From positions 34,388,428-34,452,427 of the forward strand of contig NC_080081.1 in NCBI RefSeq assembly GCF_949987535.1: a stretch of DNA of 64,000 nt, read 5' to 3'. The stretch is from Balaenoptera acutorostrata. Its lineage: Eukaryota > Chordata > Mammalia > Artiodactyla > Balaenopteridae. The position numbers and the translations under genes are program-made. The notes beneath the pieces were generated by a model. It made no database searches, was not told the DNA's origin, and saw nothing but the letters and a program-made list of their open reading frames with translations. Of this stretch, positions 11,907 through 23,205 are shown one piece after another (within the stretch, counting starts at the first letter, position 1; each line of letters begins with the position of its first letter).

Positions 11907-12252
11907 TTTTTATAATTATTTTATCCATGTATTGTTGGTATATCAATAATTTTTTAAAAATTTATTTATTCATATTCACCCTTGGCTGTGTTGGGTCCTC
12001 GTTTCCGTGAGAGGACTTTCTCTAGTTGCAGCAAGCGGGGGCCACTCTTCATCGCGGTGCGCGGGCCTCTCACTGTCATGGCCTCTCACTGTCATGGCCT
12101 CTCCCGCCAGGCTCCAGACGCGCAGGCTCAGTAGTCGTGGCTCACGGGCTCAGTCGCTCCGCGGCATGTGGGATCCTCCCAGACCAGGGCTCGAACCCGT
12201 GTCCCCTGCACTGGCAGGCAGATTCTCAACCACTGCGCCACCAGGGAAGCCC
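11907..12252 (-). mobile_element. CHR-type tRNA SINE
   Basis: A full-length SINE in reverse, with its head complement 'ccaccagggaagcc' at the right end. The B-box-like segment reads as 'gggctcgaacccgtgtcccc' in complement. It carries its own 16-bp tandem duplication, the unit 'gcctctcactgtcatg' at 12065 and 12081, which other copies in the window lack. The tail at the left is degenerate AT sequence. Confidence 0.93.
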
Positions 12253-14012
12253 TCTCTTACTCTTTACAACCTCTTTCTCTGATCCTCCTGGACAACTTCT
12301 GTCTCCCATCTGAACTTTACCTCCTTCCCTAGGTGCTTTAGATTCCATGACCCATCTTTTCAGTTGCTTAGTTGCTTTTATTCTTTTGTTTCTTACTCTC
12401 ATTCTTTCATCTTATGCTGAAAAAATTCAGCTTCTGGAAAGACTCAAGCCCTTCCCATCTTAAAACAATGTCACCCTTGAACAAACATTCTCCTCTAGCC
12501 ACCATTACTGGTTCCCTTTGTAGGTAAAAGTCTTGAAACTTCTTGAAAAAACCCTACAGTTGGTATTTCCACTTCCTTTCCTGGCTCCCGCCCCCGCTTC
12601 ACTGAATCTACTTGCACTGATATCTACATTGCCCTCAGTGTTACCAGATACAGTGAAGTATTTGCTGTGTTCATCTCACTTCATCTCTCTATGGCAATTA
12701 TTATGTTGAACACACATTCCTTCCTGAAATCCTCGTCCCTCTGAGCTTCTGTGACCCTTCTCTCCTAGAGTCCCTCCTTTCTCTCTGTTTTTCTTCTTCT
12801 ATCATCTTCCGGTACTCTTGTTTCTCCACCTAGATTTAATATATTATATACTGTCCCTAAAAGACCTTAGGCAAATTCAAAACATTCAGCTACCACACAT
12901 GCACTGGTAATTCTCAATTTCCAGGCAAGGAATAGCAGAATCAGAGCGCCACCCTTCTGGATCAGACTGCCTTGTAAACATCTCCACATGTCAGAACCTC
13001 ACGCCGCTGCCTAAACTCAACTTTTCATCCTCTACTGGAAACTTCTTCTCCTCCTTTACTGCCCAGCTCAGGGTCTGGCACCATGTTGTCCCGGTCAGAA
13101 ACGTGAGTCATTTTGCATTTCTCTCTTTCTTCTCCCCGCATCTACTCTGTCACAAGGTATTATTTCATTTATTCAAAAACATTTTATCAAGCACTTGTTG
13201 TATACTATGACAGAAGAAAGATGCATAGAAAGGGAATTAGACAATAATGCACATGCGATGTTATGAAAAGGCATGTAAGCTCAGAGAGTCAGATTGAGCA
13301 GGCTTGCTTCATATCTCCAAGCCCATCTTTGTCCTCTCCTTTCCTTTTCCACAGTCACTCCTGCTTTTCTTCTACTTCGCTGCAGTTCTATGCAGTCTGG
13401 ACCCTTTCATCTGTCTTCTTCACTGTTGTCAGAGTGACCTTTACAAAATGCCATTTGATCATGTCACTGGCTGACTTTCAAACCTTAAGTGGTTCTCAAG
13501 GCTGTCATGCTGTAGTTCACAGTTCACGGCTGAACATCCGTGGAGTTCAGCCCTTCACATTTAGGTCCCAGACTTGTTTCCAACCTCATCTTGGGCCATT
13601 GCTTCACTTGTTTTCAGGTCTTCCTCACATGGTGTCTTTCACCTGGAGCGTGTGAGGTTGTTTCATATCTCTGCACCTTTCACTTATTATTGCCTTTTCC
13701 TAGAATACACTTTCCCTTATTATACTCATCCAGCTAATTTCCAGGATGTCTTTCCTGATGAACACTACCTCAAGCCTTATCTATCCTTCCTTTGCTTCCA
13801 TATCTCCTTTTGCATACAACTCTGATGGCAATTATCAATTCATTCACCAAGTATTTATTGAGCACCATATATCATGCTTTAATTTACCTGTCTTTTTTCT
13901 ACACCACACTGTAAGTTCCCTGAGTGGAAAGATTATATCTTATTTTAGGGTGGAGTCCCAGAACCTAGTATAGGTATATAAAGAGATGGCATGCAATAAA
14001 TATATGTTAAAT
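12253..14012 (+). mobile_element. L2 LINE relic with RT-domain and 3' UTR remnants
   Basis: The part from 12410 to 13140 follows the L2 reverse-transcriptase ORF: a 'cttgaaacttcttgaa' block, then 'ctgagcttctgtgac' and 'tctcctagagtccctcc'. From 13320 the L2 3' region is clear: 'tgatcatgtcactggctga', 'cacctttcacttattattgcc', 'actgtaagttccctgagtgg', and the end 'gcaataaatatatgttaaatgag'. Many stops and indels show it is not coding. Confidence 0.75.
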
Positions 14013-14114
14013 GAGGGGGTTCCCATCACAAGAGTCACTGAAAGAAGTATATTGTATTAATGGAATTTATTGGGAGACCCGTCACTAGTTACTAGGATCT
14101 CTGGTCCTAGAACC

Positions 14115-14310
14115 AGGCTGTTTATATGAATCACAGGTTTAACACATTAGCTCTGTGTCCTTGGAGAGTTTAATCTCCACTCCTATAAATGTAGATAATA
14201 GTAGTCTCTACCTTACAGAATTGTTAGACGATGACATTAATTCATACACATATATATAATGCACTTAAAACAGGGTCTGGCCATAGTAAGAATTCAATAA
14301 ATATCAGAAA
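14115..14310 (+). mobile_element. MIR SINE
   Basis: Sense MIR: 'tagctctgtgtccttgg', 'tctctaccttacagaattgtt' and a 3' end 'ggccatagtaagaattc' followed by 'aataaat'. Confidence 0.72.
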
Positions 14311-14472
14311 TAGTTGTAACCAGAGGTCCAACACCCACAAAGTTTCTACTTCATTATTAGACATCAGGCTTCAGAACCAGACATCTTGTTGATTTAGCTG
14401 ATCTTCAACATTCCTTCAAACTCTAAGGTTCTAGGTATGCATGATAACCATCATGCATTTCATGTAGTATTT

Positions 14473-14925
14473 GAATAATGTCATACAGAGTGAAGTAAGT
14501 CAGAAAGAGAAAAACAAATACCGAATGCTAATGCACATGTATGGAATTTTAAAAAGCGGTACTGATGAACATAGTGGCAGGGCAGGAATAAAGACGCAGA
14601 CGTAGAGAACGGACTTGAGGCCATGGGGGGGAGGGGAAGCTGGGATGAAGTGAGGGAGTAGCATTGACATATATACACTACCAAATGTCAAATGGATGGC
14701 TAGTGGGAAGCTGCTGCATAGCACAGGGAGATCAACTCGGTGCTTTGTGCTGGCCTAGAGGGGTGGGTTAGGGAGGATGGAGGGAGGCTCAAGAGGGAGG
14801 GGATAAGGGGATACAAGTATACATATAGCTGATTCACTTTGTTGTACAGCAGAAACTAACACAACATTGTAAAGCATTTATACTCTAATAAAGATGTGAA
14901 AAATAAATAAATTAAAAACTATAAC
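14473..14925 (+). mobile_element. 5'-truncated L1 3' end, sense
   Basis: It starts within the last codons of ORF2 ('acagagtgaagtaagtcag'), runs through the 3' UTR ('catagcacagggagatcaac', 'gtacagcagaaactaacac') and ends 'tactctaataaagatgtg' plus an A-rich tail. It is the sense counterpart of the inverted copies at 34.3 and 42.2 kb. Confidence 0.93.
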
Positions 14926-15560
14926 GTTCATTGTAAATAATACCAAATTCTTTTTGGTGGAACAGTGGGAGAACTGAAAGTAAGCTAGAGCTGATACATG
15001 CCAATTACAATTAATTACAGAAATTAATTTAATAGTTAGTCTGACCTCATTCCCTACTGACTTATCTCCTCATTCCCTATTGAGTTTATGATTTATAGGA
15101 AAATTATAAATCAATTTTTTCAAAGCCTGATAGCATGTGGAAAATTCAGGTATGATCCAGGTAGGTCTCTATGACCTAGGTATGACTCTAGAAGCAGGAA
15201 GAATCTTAAGACAGTGTTATAACTTGATGCCTGATGAATAGTTGAACAAGTATTCCTAATATTCTTTCTGCATTTCAAGAGTACTAAATAAATAATCATT
15301 AAAATTTGTGTTATCCCTTCATCTTTGCTTTCTCTTTCTCTCATCTTTGCTTTCTCTCAAGAATTTAGTTTGTTCCCTTTACTACATTGACTGTTTGTGC
15401 TAAGCTTACCATCCCAAAACATTCTACCAGCTCCAATAAACCAACTCAAATGCACCACAAAAATACCTAAAAACTTGCAATATCTTGATTGATGATGAGT
15501 AGGCCTTGAATAGAGATGCGGAGCGTGGAAATTCAACAGTTAAATATTATATATATTAGT
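14926..15560. other. Unassigned DNA
   Basis: No gene or clear repeat is recognised between an L1 tail and a SINE. Confidence 0.5.
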
Positions 15561-15578
15561 ATAAAATTTGAATATTCA

Positions 15579-15913
15579 GGACTTCCCTGGTGGCACAGCG
15601 GTTAGGAATCCACCTGCCAATGCAGGGGACACAGGTTCGAGCCCTGGTCCAGGAATCCCACATGCCATGGAGCAACTAAGCCCGTGCGCCACAACTACTG
15701 AGCCTGCATTAGAGCCCGTGAACCACAACTACTGAGCCTGCGTGCCACCACTACTGAAGCCCGTGCGCCTAGAGCCCATGCTCCACAACAAAGAGAAGCC
15801 ACTGCAATGAGAAGCATGTGCACTGAAACGAAGAGTAGCCCCGCTCACTGAAACTAGAGAAAGCCCGTGTGCAGCAACAAAGACCCATGCAGCCAAAAAT
15901 ACATGATTTTTTT
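15579..15913 (+). mobile_element. CHR-type tRNA SINE, long form
   Basis: Head 'gacttccctggtggcacagc' and tail 'cagccaaaaatacatgat'. The perfect 15-bp TSD 'aaatttgaatattca' is at 15564-15578 and 15914-15928. The middle contains iterated 'cacaactactgagcctgc' modules, the long form also seen at 19.6, 49.2 and 56.9 kb. Confidence 0.97.
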
Positions 15914-16004
15914 AAATTTGAATATTCAAATATCCTAACCATCTACAAAAGGTTTTATCATTATTCTGGTTATAGAATTTTCTGTTTTTAGATTTATTAA
16001 TTCA

Positions 16005-16130
16005 TTCAATAATGGTTTTTGGGTTTTCAGTTACTACCTGATATATGCCAGACACCATTTTACTACTGGGGATACAACATGGTACGACAGAGGCAACAAT
16101 TCTTACCTTCATGGTGCTTAAATACATAAG
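16005..16130 (-). mobile_element. L2 3'-end fragment, antisense
   Basis: It holds the inverted L2 end: 'attaattcattcaataatgg', 'tatatgccagacaccatttt', 'ctggggatacaacatgg', 'cttcatggtgctta'. Confidence 0.65.
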
Positions 16131-16504
16131 TATACAAACATATAAATATATAAATATATGTTCTTTATATATCCTATAATATATGACAAATTAGTAAGAG
16201 AAAAGATGAGCTAATAAAATATAGCATCAGGATTTAAACTGACAATTCACACAAAAACATAATAAGCATGTGAGAAATATTTCAGTAATCAAATGGAAAT
16301 TTTAAAAAATGAAATACAAATTTCCACTTTCAAATCAGCAAAACATATATGCATATATACATACATATATATGCTTTGCTGTAGTTTGTGAAAAAATATT
16401 GACAATATATAGAAAGACTTAAAAACATGCATATTCCTTGATTCAGAAATTCTTGAACTGAGAATAAGACATAAGAATTTTTTATATTAAATTTGTTATT
16501 TTTA

Positions 16505-16680
16505 TTTATTTATTTGCTTGTGCTGGGTCTTTGTTGTTGCGTGTGGACTCCTTAGCTGTGGCATGCGAACTCTTAGTTGCAGCATGCATGTGGGATCTAA
16601 TTCCCTGGCCGGGGATCAAACCCAGGCCCCCTGCACTGGGAGCGTGGAGTCTTAGCCACTGTGCCACCAGGGAAGTCCTG
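16505..16680 (-). mobile_element. Shorter, older CHR-type tRNA SINE
   Basis: It reads in reverse: 'gcttgtgctgggtctttg' at the left and 'ccaccagggaagtcc' at the right. The 15-bp perfect TSD 'aatttgttattttta' is at 16490-16504 and 16681-16695. The middle ('ggcatgcgaactcttagttg') differs from the long and short young forms in the window, so it is a distinct subfamily. Confidence 0.93.
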
Positions 16681-16709
16681 AATTTGTTATTTTTAAATTT
16701 GTTTGTTAC

Positions 16710-17430
16710 TACCTTTTTTATTTTTTCTTCCAGTTTTATTGAGATATAGCTGGCATACAACACTGTATAAGTTTAAGGTGCACAGCATAATGATTACATA
16801 CATCATGAAATGTTTATCACAGTAAGTTTGGTGAACATCCATCATCTCACATAGATATAAAATTAAGCAAATAAAAAATTTTTTCTTGTAGTGAGAACTC
16901 TTGGCTTTACTCTCAACAATTTTCATACATAACGTACAGCAGTGATAGTTATATTTATCACATTGTACATTACATCTCTTGTACTTATTTAGCTTATAAC
17001 TGAAAGTACATACATTTTGACTGCCTTCAGCCAATTCCCCCTACCCTCACGCCCCAACTCTGGTAACCACAAATCCGATCTCTTTTCTGTGAGTTTGTTT
17101 GTTTGTTTGTCAAGTATTAATATAATTGACCTATAACACTATGATAGCTCCTGTTATACAACATAGTGATTTACTATTTCTATATATTTCAAAATGATCA
17201 CCACTGTAAGTCTAGTTATATGTCACCATACAAAGATATTACATAGTTATTGATTATATTACCCACTCTGTATTTTTCATACCCACGATTCACTGATTTT
17301 GCAACTGGAAGTATGTACCTCTTAATCTCCCTCAACTATTTCTTTCCTCCCCTCATGCCTCTCCCCTTTGGCAATCACCTGTTTATTCTCTGGGCCTTGC
17401 AGTCTGTCTGTCACTAGATCCAACACTCTT
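16710..17430 (-). mobile_element. Old L1M 3' UTR, antisense
   Basis: It begins with the inverted L1M end 'gttttattgagatatagctg' and 'gtttaaggtgcacagcataa', then 'aaaatgatcaccactgtaag' and 'ggcaatcacctgtttattc'. It is strongly decayed. Confidence 0.8.
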
Positions 17431-17439
17431 AACTAGCCA

Positions 17440-17770
17440 TTGTCCTAAGTTGCCTCTCCATGAAAGAATACAAGAATGTTCCTTGAAACATTGTAACAGC
17501 AAAAGAAAGCAGAAAGGAAATTGTATACTCAACAGTAGCAGGTGAGTTAAATAAATTATGACTTATCCATACACAATGGAAGACTAGTCAGCTTTTAAAA
17601 TGTTTTGTATTATACTTGTTGACAGGATATATTGTTGTATTTTTTTTAAGTGTACTCAAAAATATGCTTTCAGTGGGATTCCATTATGAGGATAGTGAGA
17701 TTTTAACCTTTTTGTTTTGTTTTATTTGCTTTTACTTATTTTTCCTCAACGAAAATAACTTGCTTTCATA
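17440..17770 (+). mobile_element. Old L1M ORF2 end, sense
   Basis: It matches the L1M segment after 'atactcaacagtag': 'ttaaataaattatgacttat', 'ccatacacaatggaagac', then 'gggattccattatgagg'. Confidence 0.6.
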
Positions 17771-18139
17771 ATAATAATAATAATATATTATTATATACTT
17801 ATAACGTGTAGTCCATGCCTGGCTTTTACAGTTAAGATTCTGGTGCCAAAACTGGGCAATAATACTATGTTATATACAGAAGTCTGTCTTATTAAAGCTT
17901 TCAGACTGGAGGTGTTACATTTTTAACATGAATTAATAATGTAAATATCTTATATATATTTTAAAGGGTCTGAAAGAGAAGTACCTTTCTAAACATACCT
18001 ACGTAGTTTGCTGGCAAAAATTCCTAAAATATCTTTTACCCATTAAAATCTTAAGAGGACTACACAAATTAAATTAGTGCCTGGACTGCAAAAAGCCATA
18101 ATGAACTTAATATTATTGCTTTCCAAAATATAGACCAAT

Positions 18140-18143
<4 letters not shown>

Positions 18144-18181
<38 letters not shown>

Positions 18182-18214
18182 GAGCAGTATTTTTTTTTTT
18201 TTTAAAGGATTTTC

Positions 18215-18249
<35 letters not shown>

Positions 18250-18539
18250 TTTTTGGCTGTGTTGGGTCTTCGGTTCGTGCGAGGGCTTTCTCCAGTTGCG
18301 GCAAGCGGGGGCCACTCTTCATCGCGGTGCGGGGACCGCTCTTCATCGCGGTGCGCGGGCCTTTCTCTATCGCGGCCCCTCCCGTCGCGGGGCACAGGCT
18401 CCAGACGCGCAGGCTCAGCAATTGTGGCTCACGGGCCCAGCTGCTCCGTGGCATGTGGGATCTTCCCAGACCAGGGCTCGAACCCGTGTCCCCTGCATTA
18501 GCAGGCAGATTCTCAACCACTGCGCCACCAGGGAAGCCC
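18144..18539 (-). mobile_element. CHR-type tRNA SINE with 24-bp internal duplication
   Basis: A young-looking copy with 13-bp TSD 'tagaccaattctt' at 18131-18143 and 18540-18552. The poly(T)/(ATTT)n tail is about 110 bp. The unit 'ctcttcatcgcggtgcg' occurs at 18315 and again at 18339, a 24-bp tandem duplication shared with the SINE at 43.1 kb. Confidence 0.97.
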
Positions 18540-18552
18540 TAGACCAATTCTT

Positions 18553-18965
18553 AATAGACTATTTTACAATAGGAAGTGCCTTTGGGGGTCAGTATAACAA
18601 AATTAAGATCAGTTTATAAAGCCTTACAAAAGGTCTGGTGGCAGCATTAAAATGTCCAGTGTAATTATTTGTAAGTTCTTTTACTGACACATCATTTTCC
18701 TTCCCAGGCATGGTTTGTAATGAAGTGGACTGACAGATCTCTGACTTTTCTTCCAGAAATTGCATTTGTATTGTGCTATTTTCCTAATATATAAAGGCTA
18801 CTTAGATTTATCTTAGTCAAAGTCAAACTTAAAGTTGTTAGAGCTGAGATGGGAGACTGTTCAAAGTTTGTCTTCAGTTATTTAATCTGAAATTAGTTAT
18901 TGAGGCAAATTCAAAGATAGCCATCATGCTGTCGGCTCCAATGGGCAGGAGACCCTTCAGTGGCT
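18553..18965. other. Unassigned DNA between SINEs
   Basis: No gene or repeat is recognised. Confidence 0.5.
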
Positions 18966-18975
18966 TATTCTTCTT

Positions 18976-19264
18976 TATTTTTATTTATTTATTTACTTAT
19001 GGCTGTGTTGGGTCTTCGTTTCTGTGCGAGGGCTTCCTCCCGCCACGGCAAGCGGGGGCCACCCTTCATCGCGGTGCGCGGGCCCCCCACCATCGCGGCC
19101 TCTCCCGTTGCGGAGCACAGGCTCCAGACGCGCAGGCTCAGCAATTGTGGCTCAGGGGCCCAGCCGCTCCGCGGCACGCGGGATCCTCCCGGACCAGGGC
19201 CCGAACCCGCGTGCCCTGCATCGGCAGGCAGACTCCCAACCGCTGCGCCACCAGGGAAGCCCAA
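18976..19264 (-). mobile_element. CHR-type tRNA SINE, GC-rich copy
   Basis: Reverse orientation, 10-bp TSD 'tattcttctt' at 18966-18975 and 19265-19274. It retains many CpGs ('cgctccgcggcacgcggg') and has no 24-bp duplication. The open frames across it are a result of GC content, not genes. Confidence 0.95.
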
Positions 19265-19580
19265 TATTCTTCTTAATAGTCTTCTCTACACAGTCCAGAT
19301 TGAGACCCCTGCTACCCAAGGTGGAGTTTGCCAGTCCATCTCTTTACATCTTCAGGAGTTTGGTTTCTGGTTGGTCTCAGTTCTCAAATCTAGTGTCCTT
19401 CTTACCTTCCCCTTAATGTTCAAGGCTGGCTAAAGCAGATGCTACTTTTATCACATGGTGTAGTCTAATGCAGAGATTGGTCAAACAATTTTGAACATGT
19501 AAGGGCATATGTATAGCATCAAAAAATTGAAAATAAAATGACATTGAGATTTAATAACCAGGTCCTTTAGAAATACACCT

Positions 19581-19943
19581 CTGTGACTTCCCTGGTGGCA
19601 CAGTGGTTAAGAATCTGCCTGCCAATGCAGGGCACACGGGTTCGAGCCCTGGTCCGGGAAGATCCCACATGCCATGGAGCAACTAAGCCCCGTGGGCCAC
19701 AACTACTGAGCCTGCACTCTAGAGCCCGCAAGCCACAACTACTGAGCCTGCGTGCCACAACTACTGAAGCCCGCGAGCCTAGAGCCCATGCTCTGCAACA
19801 AGAGAAGCCACCGCAATGAGAAGCCGGTGCACTGCAACAAAGAGTAGGCCCCCGCTCGCTGCAACTAGAGAAAGCCTATGCGCAGCAACGAAGACCCAAC
19901 GCAGCCAAAAATAAATAAATAAATTTATTTTTAAAAAAAGAAA
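19581..19943 (+). mobile_element. CHR-type tRNA SINE, long form
   Basis: Sense orientation, 12-bp TSD 'agaaatacacct' at 19569-19580 and 19944-19955. It has three 'cacaactactga' modules and an (AAAT)n tail. Confidence 0.96.
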
Positions 19944-20003
19944 AGAAATACACCTTGGGTTTTTTCTACAGTGAATTTTATTAAAGACAATAAACACCCT
20001 CTT

Positions 20004-20054
20004 CAGTGCTTTGTTTTTTTTTTTTTTTTTTTTTTTTTTCAGTGCTTTGTTTTT
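20004..20054 (-). mobile_element. Poly(T)-only insertion with target-site duplication
   Basis: The 15-nt sequence 'cagtgctttgttttt' occurs at 20004-20018 and 20040-20054, with nothing but T between. This is what an L1-machinery insertion looks like when reverse transcription stops inside the poly(A) tail. Replication slippage cannot easily copy the unique part of the duplication. Confidence 0.75.
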
Positions 20055-20143
20055 AAAAATAAGTCATATTACTATGCCTCAGAATGATTTGTATCAGTAA
20101 ATATAATGTTTATAATTAAATACAGAAATATTTATGAAAATGC

Positions 20144-20439
20144 TTTTTTTAAAAAAATTATTTATTTATTTATTTTTGGCTGTGTTGGGTCTTCGTTTCT
20201 GTGCAAGGGCTTTCTCTGGTTGCGGCAAGCAGGGGCCACTCTTCATCGCGGTGCGCGGGCGTCTCACTATCGCGGCCTCTCTTGTTGCGGAGCACAGGCT
20301 CCAGACGCGCAGGCTCAGTAATTGTGGCTCACGGGCCTAGTCGCTCCGCGGCATGTGGGATCCTCCCAGACCAGGGCTCGAACCCGTGTCCCCTGCATTG
20401 GCAGGCAGATTCTCAACCGCTGCGCCCCCAGGGAAGCCC
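20144..20439 (-). mobile_element. CHR-type tRNA SINE, short form
   Basis: Reverse orientation, 8-bp TSD 'gaaaatgc' at 20136-20143 and 20440-20447. There is a single copy of the 'cttcatcgcggtgcg' unit. One head base is changed ('gcgcccccaggg' instead of 'gcgccaccaggg'). Confidence 0.95.
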
Positions 20440-20447
20440 GAAAATGC

Positions 20448-22335
20448 ATTTTATATTCTGAGTTGTTTCATATTTGTAAGCAAAATATCTTGAGGATGTC
20501 TGGGTAGTTCCATATTCATTGTCATAGCAGTGCTCACCAAGATTTGGAATTGATTTCTTGTTAAGACAAGACTTTCTAAGAGAAAGTCTAAAAGAAAATT
20601 TATTCCTAAAGTAGGATAAGAAAGACCTCTGATTTATAGGGAAACTACTGGAAGAGTTGACCTGAGTTATGAGAAGGTCTGAGGATGTGTGGAGGCTATT
20701 GATCAGAACTGATATCAGTTTTCAATATTAGACATCTTTTCTGCTGGCCCTCGAAGTGAAAACTTTTCCCTGGTCTTGAGATCTGCCTGTTGCTATGCTT
20801 GGGTAGAAGAAATAATTACTTTTGAGAACAGCTCTTTTACAACTTCTGACCAAATTTTTTGTTCCTTCTATGACTTCTATGTTGATTACTCTATTTTCCA
20901 ACTCTTAAAAATAAAAGATCAATGATAATATTTCTCTTCTCTCCATTGGTATGTGGCTAGCCTTCCAAAGAAAAAACTGTCTCCCATTAGTAAAAGGTAT
21001 ATTTAGAGAGAAGTTGGATTCTTTTTTATTTTTACTTGAAAAAACTGTGTATCAAAAGAGTAAAAGTTATGGTCAACTTTCAGTGCTAAAACAGATATCG
21101 CTAGAAAAGAAAAGCATACATTTTAATATAATCACAAGAACCCAGTCTGTCAAAAAAATTCCTAAATTTCATCATGGGCTGTTTCTCACACGTCAATTCA
21201 TGGATGAAGGGTACATTGTACATAAATAGTCCATGCTGAGTGAAGCAGTTAATTAACAATAGTAACCCACTTAATATTAGTCAAAGGAGTAGCTTCCCAC
21301 AGGAAGGATTGTACTGGACTTGAAGTCATCACTCGAGTTATTTAAATTGACATTGGGTAAAGCATCAGAGGACAGACAGTAGAGAATACACCTTCACTGG
21401 CAGAAAGAAGGAGTGGAGAGAAGGCATAAGAAAAATAAAGACAGATTAAACTTACTGAGAGGTTTATGGTATGAAATTTATTTTTCTGATTCTTTGAAAA
21501 GAAAATTTAAATGATATATAATTTTATGCTTCTGTACTTTTATTGTTGCCTAGTATTACCTAATTTTTATTTAAATGAAATACATGAGGCAAATAACTTG
21601 TGGGAGAAATTTGTTATGGTCTGGCAGCTCAATCTGCTTGAATGTTTTGAGATCTTCTACCTGAGATGTGTACATAAAACTTAACTGTACATGTAAATAT
21701 TATAAATAATGTTTTATCCAATTTACTGTTATTAAAGATTCCCTTAAGATTTAAGAGTTTAATCACTGTACTTCTCCTCCACCATTATGGTGTGCCTCAC
21801 ATCAATTACTTAATTCTAGGCATAGATTTCTATTCTTAGAAGCTTTATTGAAGTCCCCTAGTCAAAAAAAAAATCCATATTGGAATGTTAGTGGTAAACC
21901 TCAGTTGCATAAATAATGGTGATCCTGTGCAATGAATAATTTAGTCACACTTTAAAAATAATTCATCAGCAACATTTGAATAGGAAACAGGATGAAGTAC
22001 TAGCATATGACTGCTATCCAGATATTACTACGTGCAGAATGTTGCATTTTATGACATCACTTTGTTAAACTATGCTTCCTTGTCCTTATGGGCTCCATCA
22101 AAAATCAATAGTTTTAGAAAGCCATAGTACTGTCATCCCACTCAAGCTTGAACAGGTGAAATTTGAATAAATGTAGTTCAATCAGTGATCTGTTACCAGC
22201 AGCTAAATCTAGAACCTGGGTACAGTGAGTGACAAGATTATAGCCAGTTCCCAATCTGCTAGTTAACCATTATCTTTCTAGTATAAATCCGGCACCACCT
22301 TTGAGTTTATGCATCTGTCCTCCTCTAGTTTGATA
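20448..22335. other. Unassigned, mostly unique-looking DNA
   Basis: This is the longest stretch here without a clear interspersed repeat. I found no frame with domain features. A 92-codon frame at 20951-21229 is AT-biased and has no recognisable motif. Confidence 0.5.
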
Positions 22336-22337
22336 TC

Positions 22338-22590
22338 TAACTCAGTGGTTCTCAATTAGGGGTGACTGTGCACACACACACACACACACACACCCCACCT
22401 CCCACCTCATCCCTGGGTTACATTTGGCAATGCCTGGAGGCATTTTTAGTTGTCACTTTGGGTGGGAGAGTATCTAGCGGCTAGAGGTCACAGATGTTGC
22501 TATATAGTCTACAAAGCACAGGACAACCCTCACAGTGAACATCTTCTGACCCAAAATGCACATAAGTGCCTACGATGAGAGGCCCTTGTG
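22338..22590 (+). mobile_element. MER5A-type hAT (Charlie) element with inner (CA)n
   Basis: It opens with the MER5A terminus 'cagtggttctcaattagggg' and continues 'acatttggcaatgcctgg', 'tttttagttgtcac', 'gcacaggacaaccctcaca' and 'cccaaaatgcacataagtgcc'. A (CA)n run lies at about 22372-22393. The element is non-autonomous. Confidence 0.88.
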
Positions 22591-22599
22591 ACTTACTCA

Positions 22600-23080
22600 A
22601 GGGTCCTCATCCCTCATTAGAGACAAAACCCTGGATGGTTTTAGGGTTCCATCCGACTTGTTTTAAGCTATGAGAAAATATTTAGGGAACAAAAGTTTTG
22701 CAAAAACCCTTCCATTCTAGATTAGTCCGTATAAACTCGGAGCCTAAGAAGGACGTGGCAGGTAATACATACGAGTTAGGCAGTCAGGGTCCTGTGTGCC
22801 ACGTGCTGCCGGTTTTAAGGGAGCAGCCCCTGTCCAGCTCCAGGAACTTGAAGCCAGGAAGGAGCAAAGGTTTACTGGTATCAGAGCTGCTAATAAAAAT
22901 TAATTCTCTTTTAAAAAGAGAAGCCAGAAATCTAGTTTTTTTAAAATGTGAAGTCCCCTATATTTTAAATGTTTTTGGTTCTATTTTTAACAGACCAGGA
23001 AGGCCAAACAAAATACACCTGGGGATCAAATTTAGTCTTCTCACCTTCAGTTTTTTTACCTCTCTTCCCAGTTCTGATTT
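22600..23080. other. Unassigned DNA
   Basis: A 139-codon frame starts at 22698, but it has no recognisable domain and contains L2-like sequence at its end. I do not call it a gene. Confidence 0.45.
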
Positions 23081-23084
23081 TCAT

Positions 23085-23205
23085 GGGTGTATTCATTCAT
23101 TCATTCCGTTCACTTAACAGACACTAACTGAGAATCTATTATGTTGATGGTGGGAAAATAACAGGGATTATACAGGAGCACACAGAATTCTTCACTTTTC
23201 TGAAG
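23085..23205 (-). mobile_element. L2 3'-end fragment, antisense
   Basis: 'attcattcattcattccg', 'gagaatctattatg' and 'acagggattatacaggagc' follow the inverted L2 end. Confidence 0.5.

Noticed and set aside
12007..12313. GC-rich overlapping open frames (also at 18.2-18.6, 18.9-19.4, 20.1-20.5, 35.7-36.3, 43.0-43.5, 56.2-56.6 kb)
   Set aside because: They lie wholly inside CHR-type SINEs with TSDs. The same pseudo-peptides recur in each copy, so they are repeat artefacts.
15579..15913. tRNA gene because of A/B-box-like sequence in SINE heads
   Set aside because: The cloverleaf is incomplete and the unit is followed by SINE body, tail and TSD. It is a tRNA-derived SINE.
22698..23117. 139-codon frame
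   Set aside because: No domain, no conserved motif, ends in L2-like sequence, and no splice or start context.
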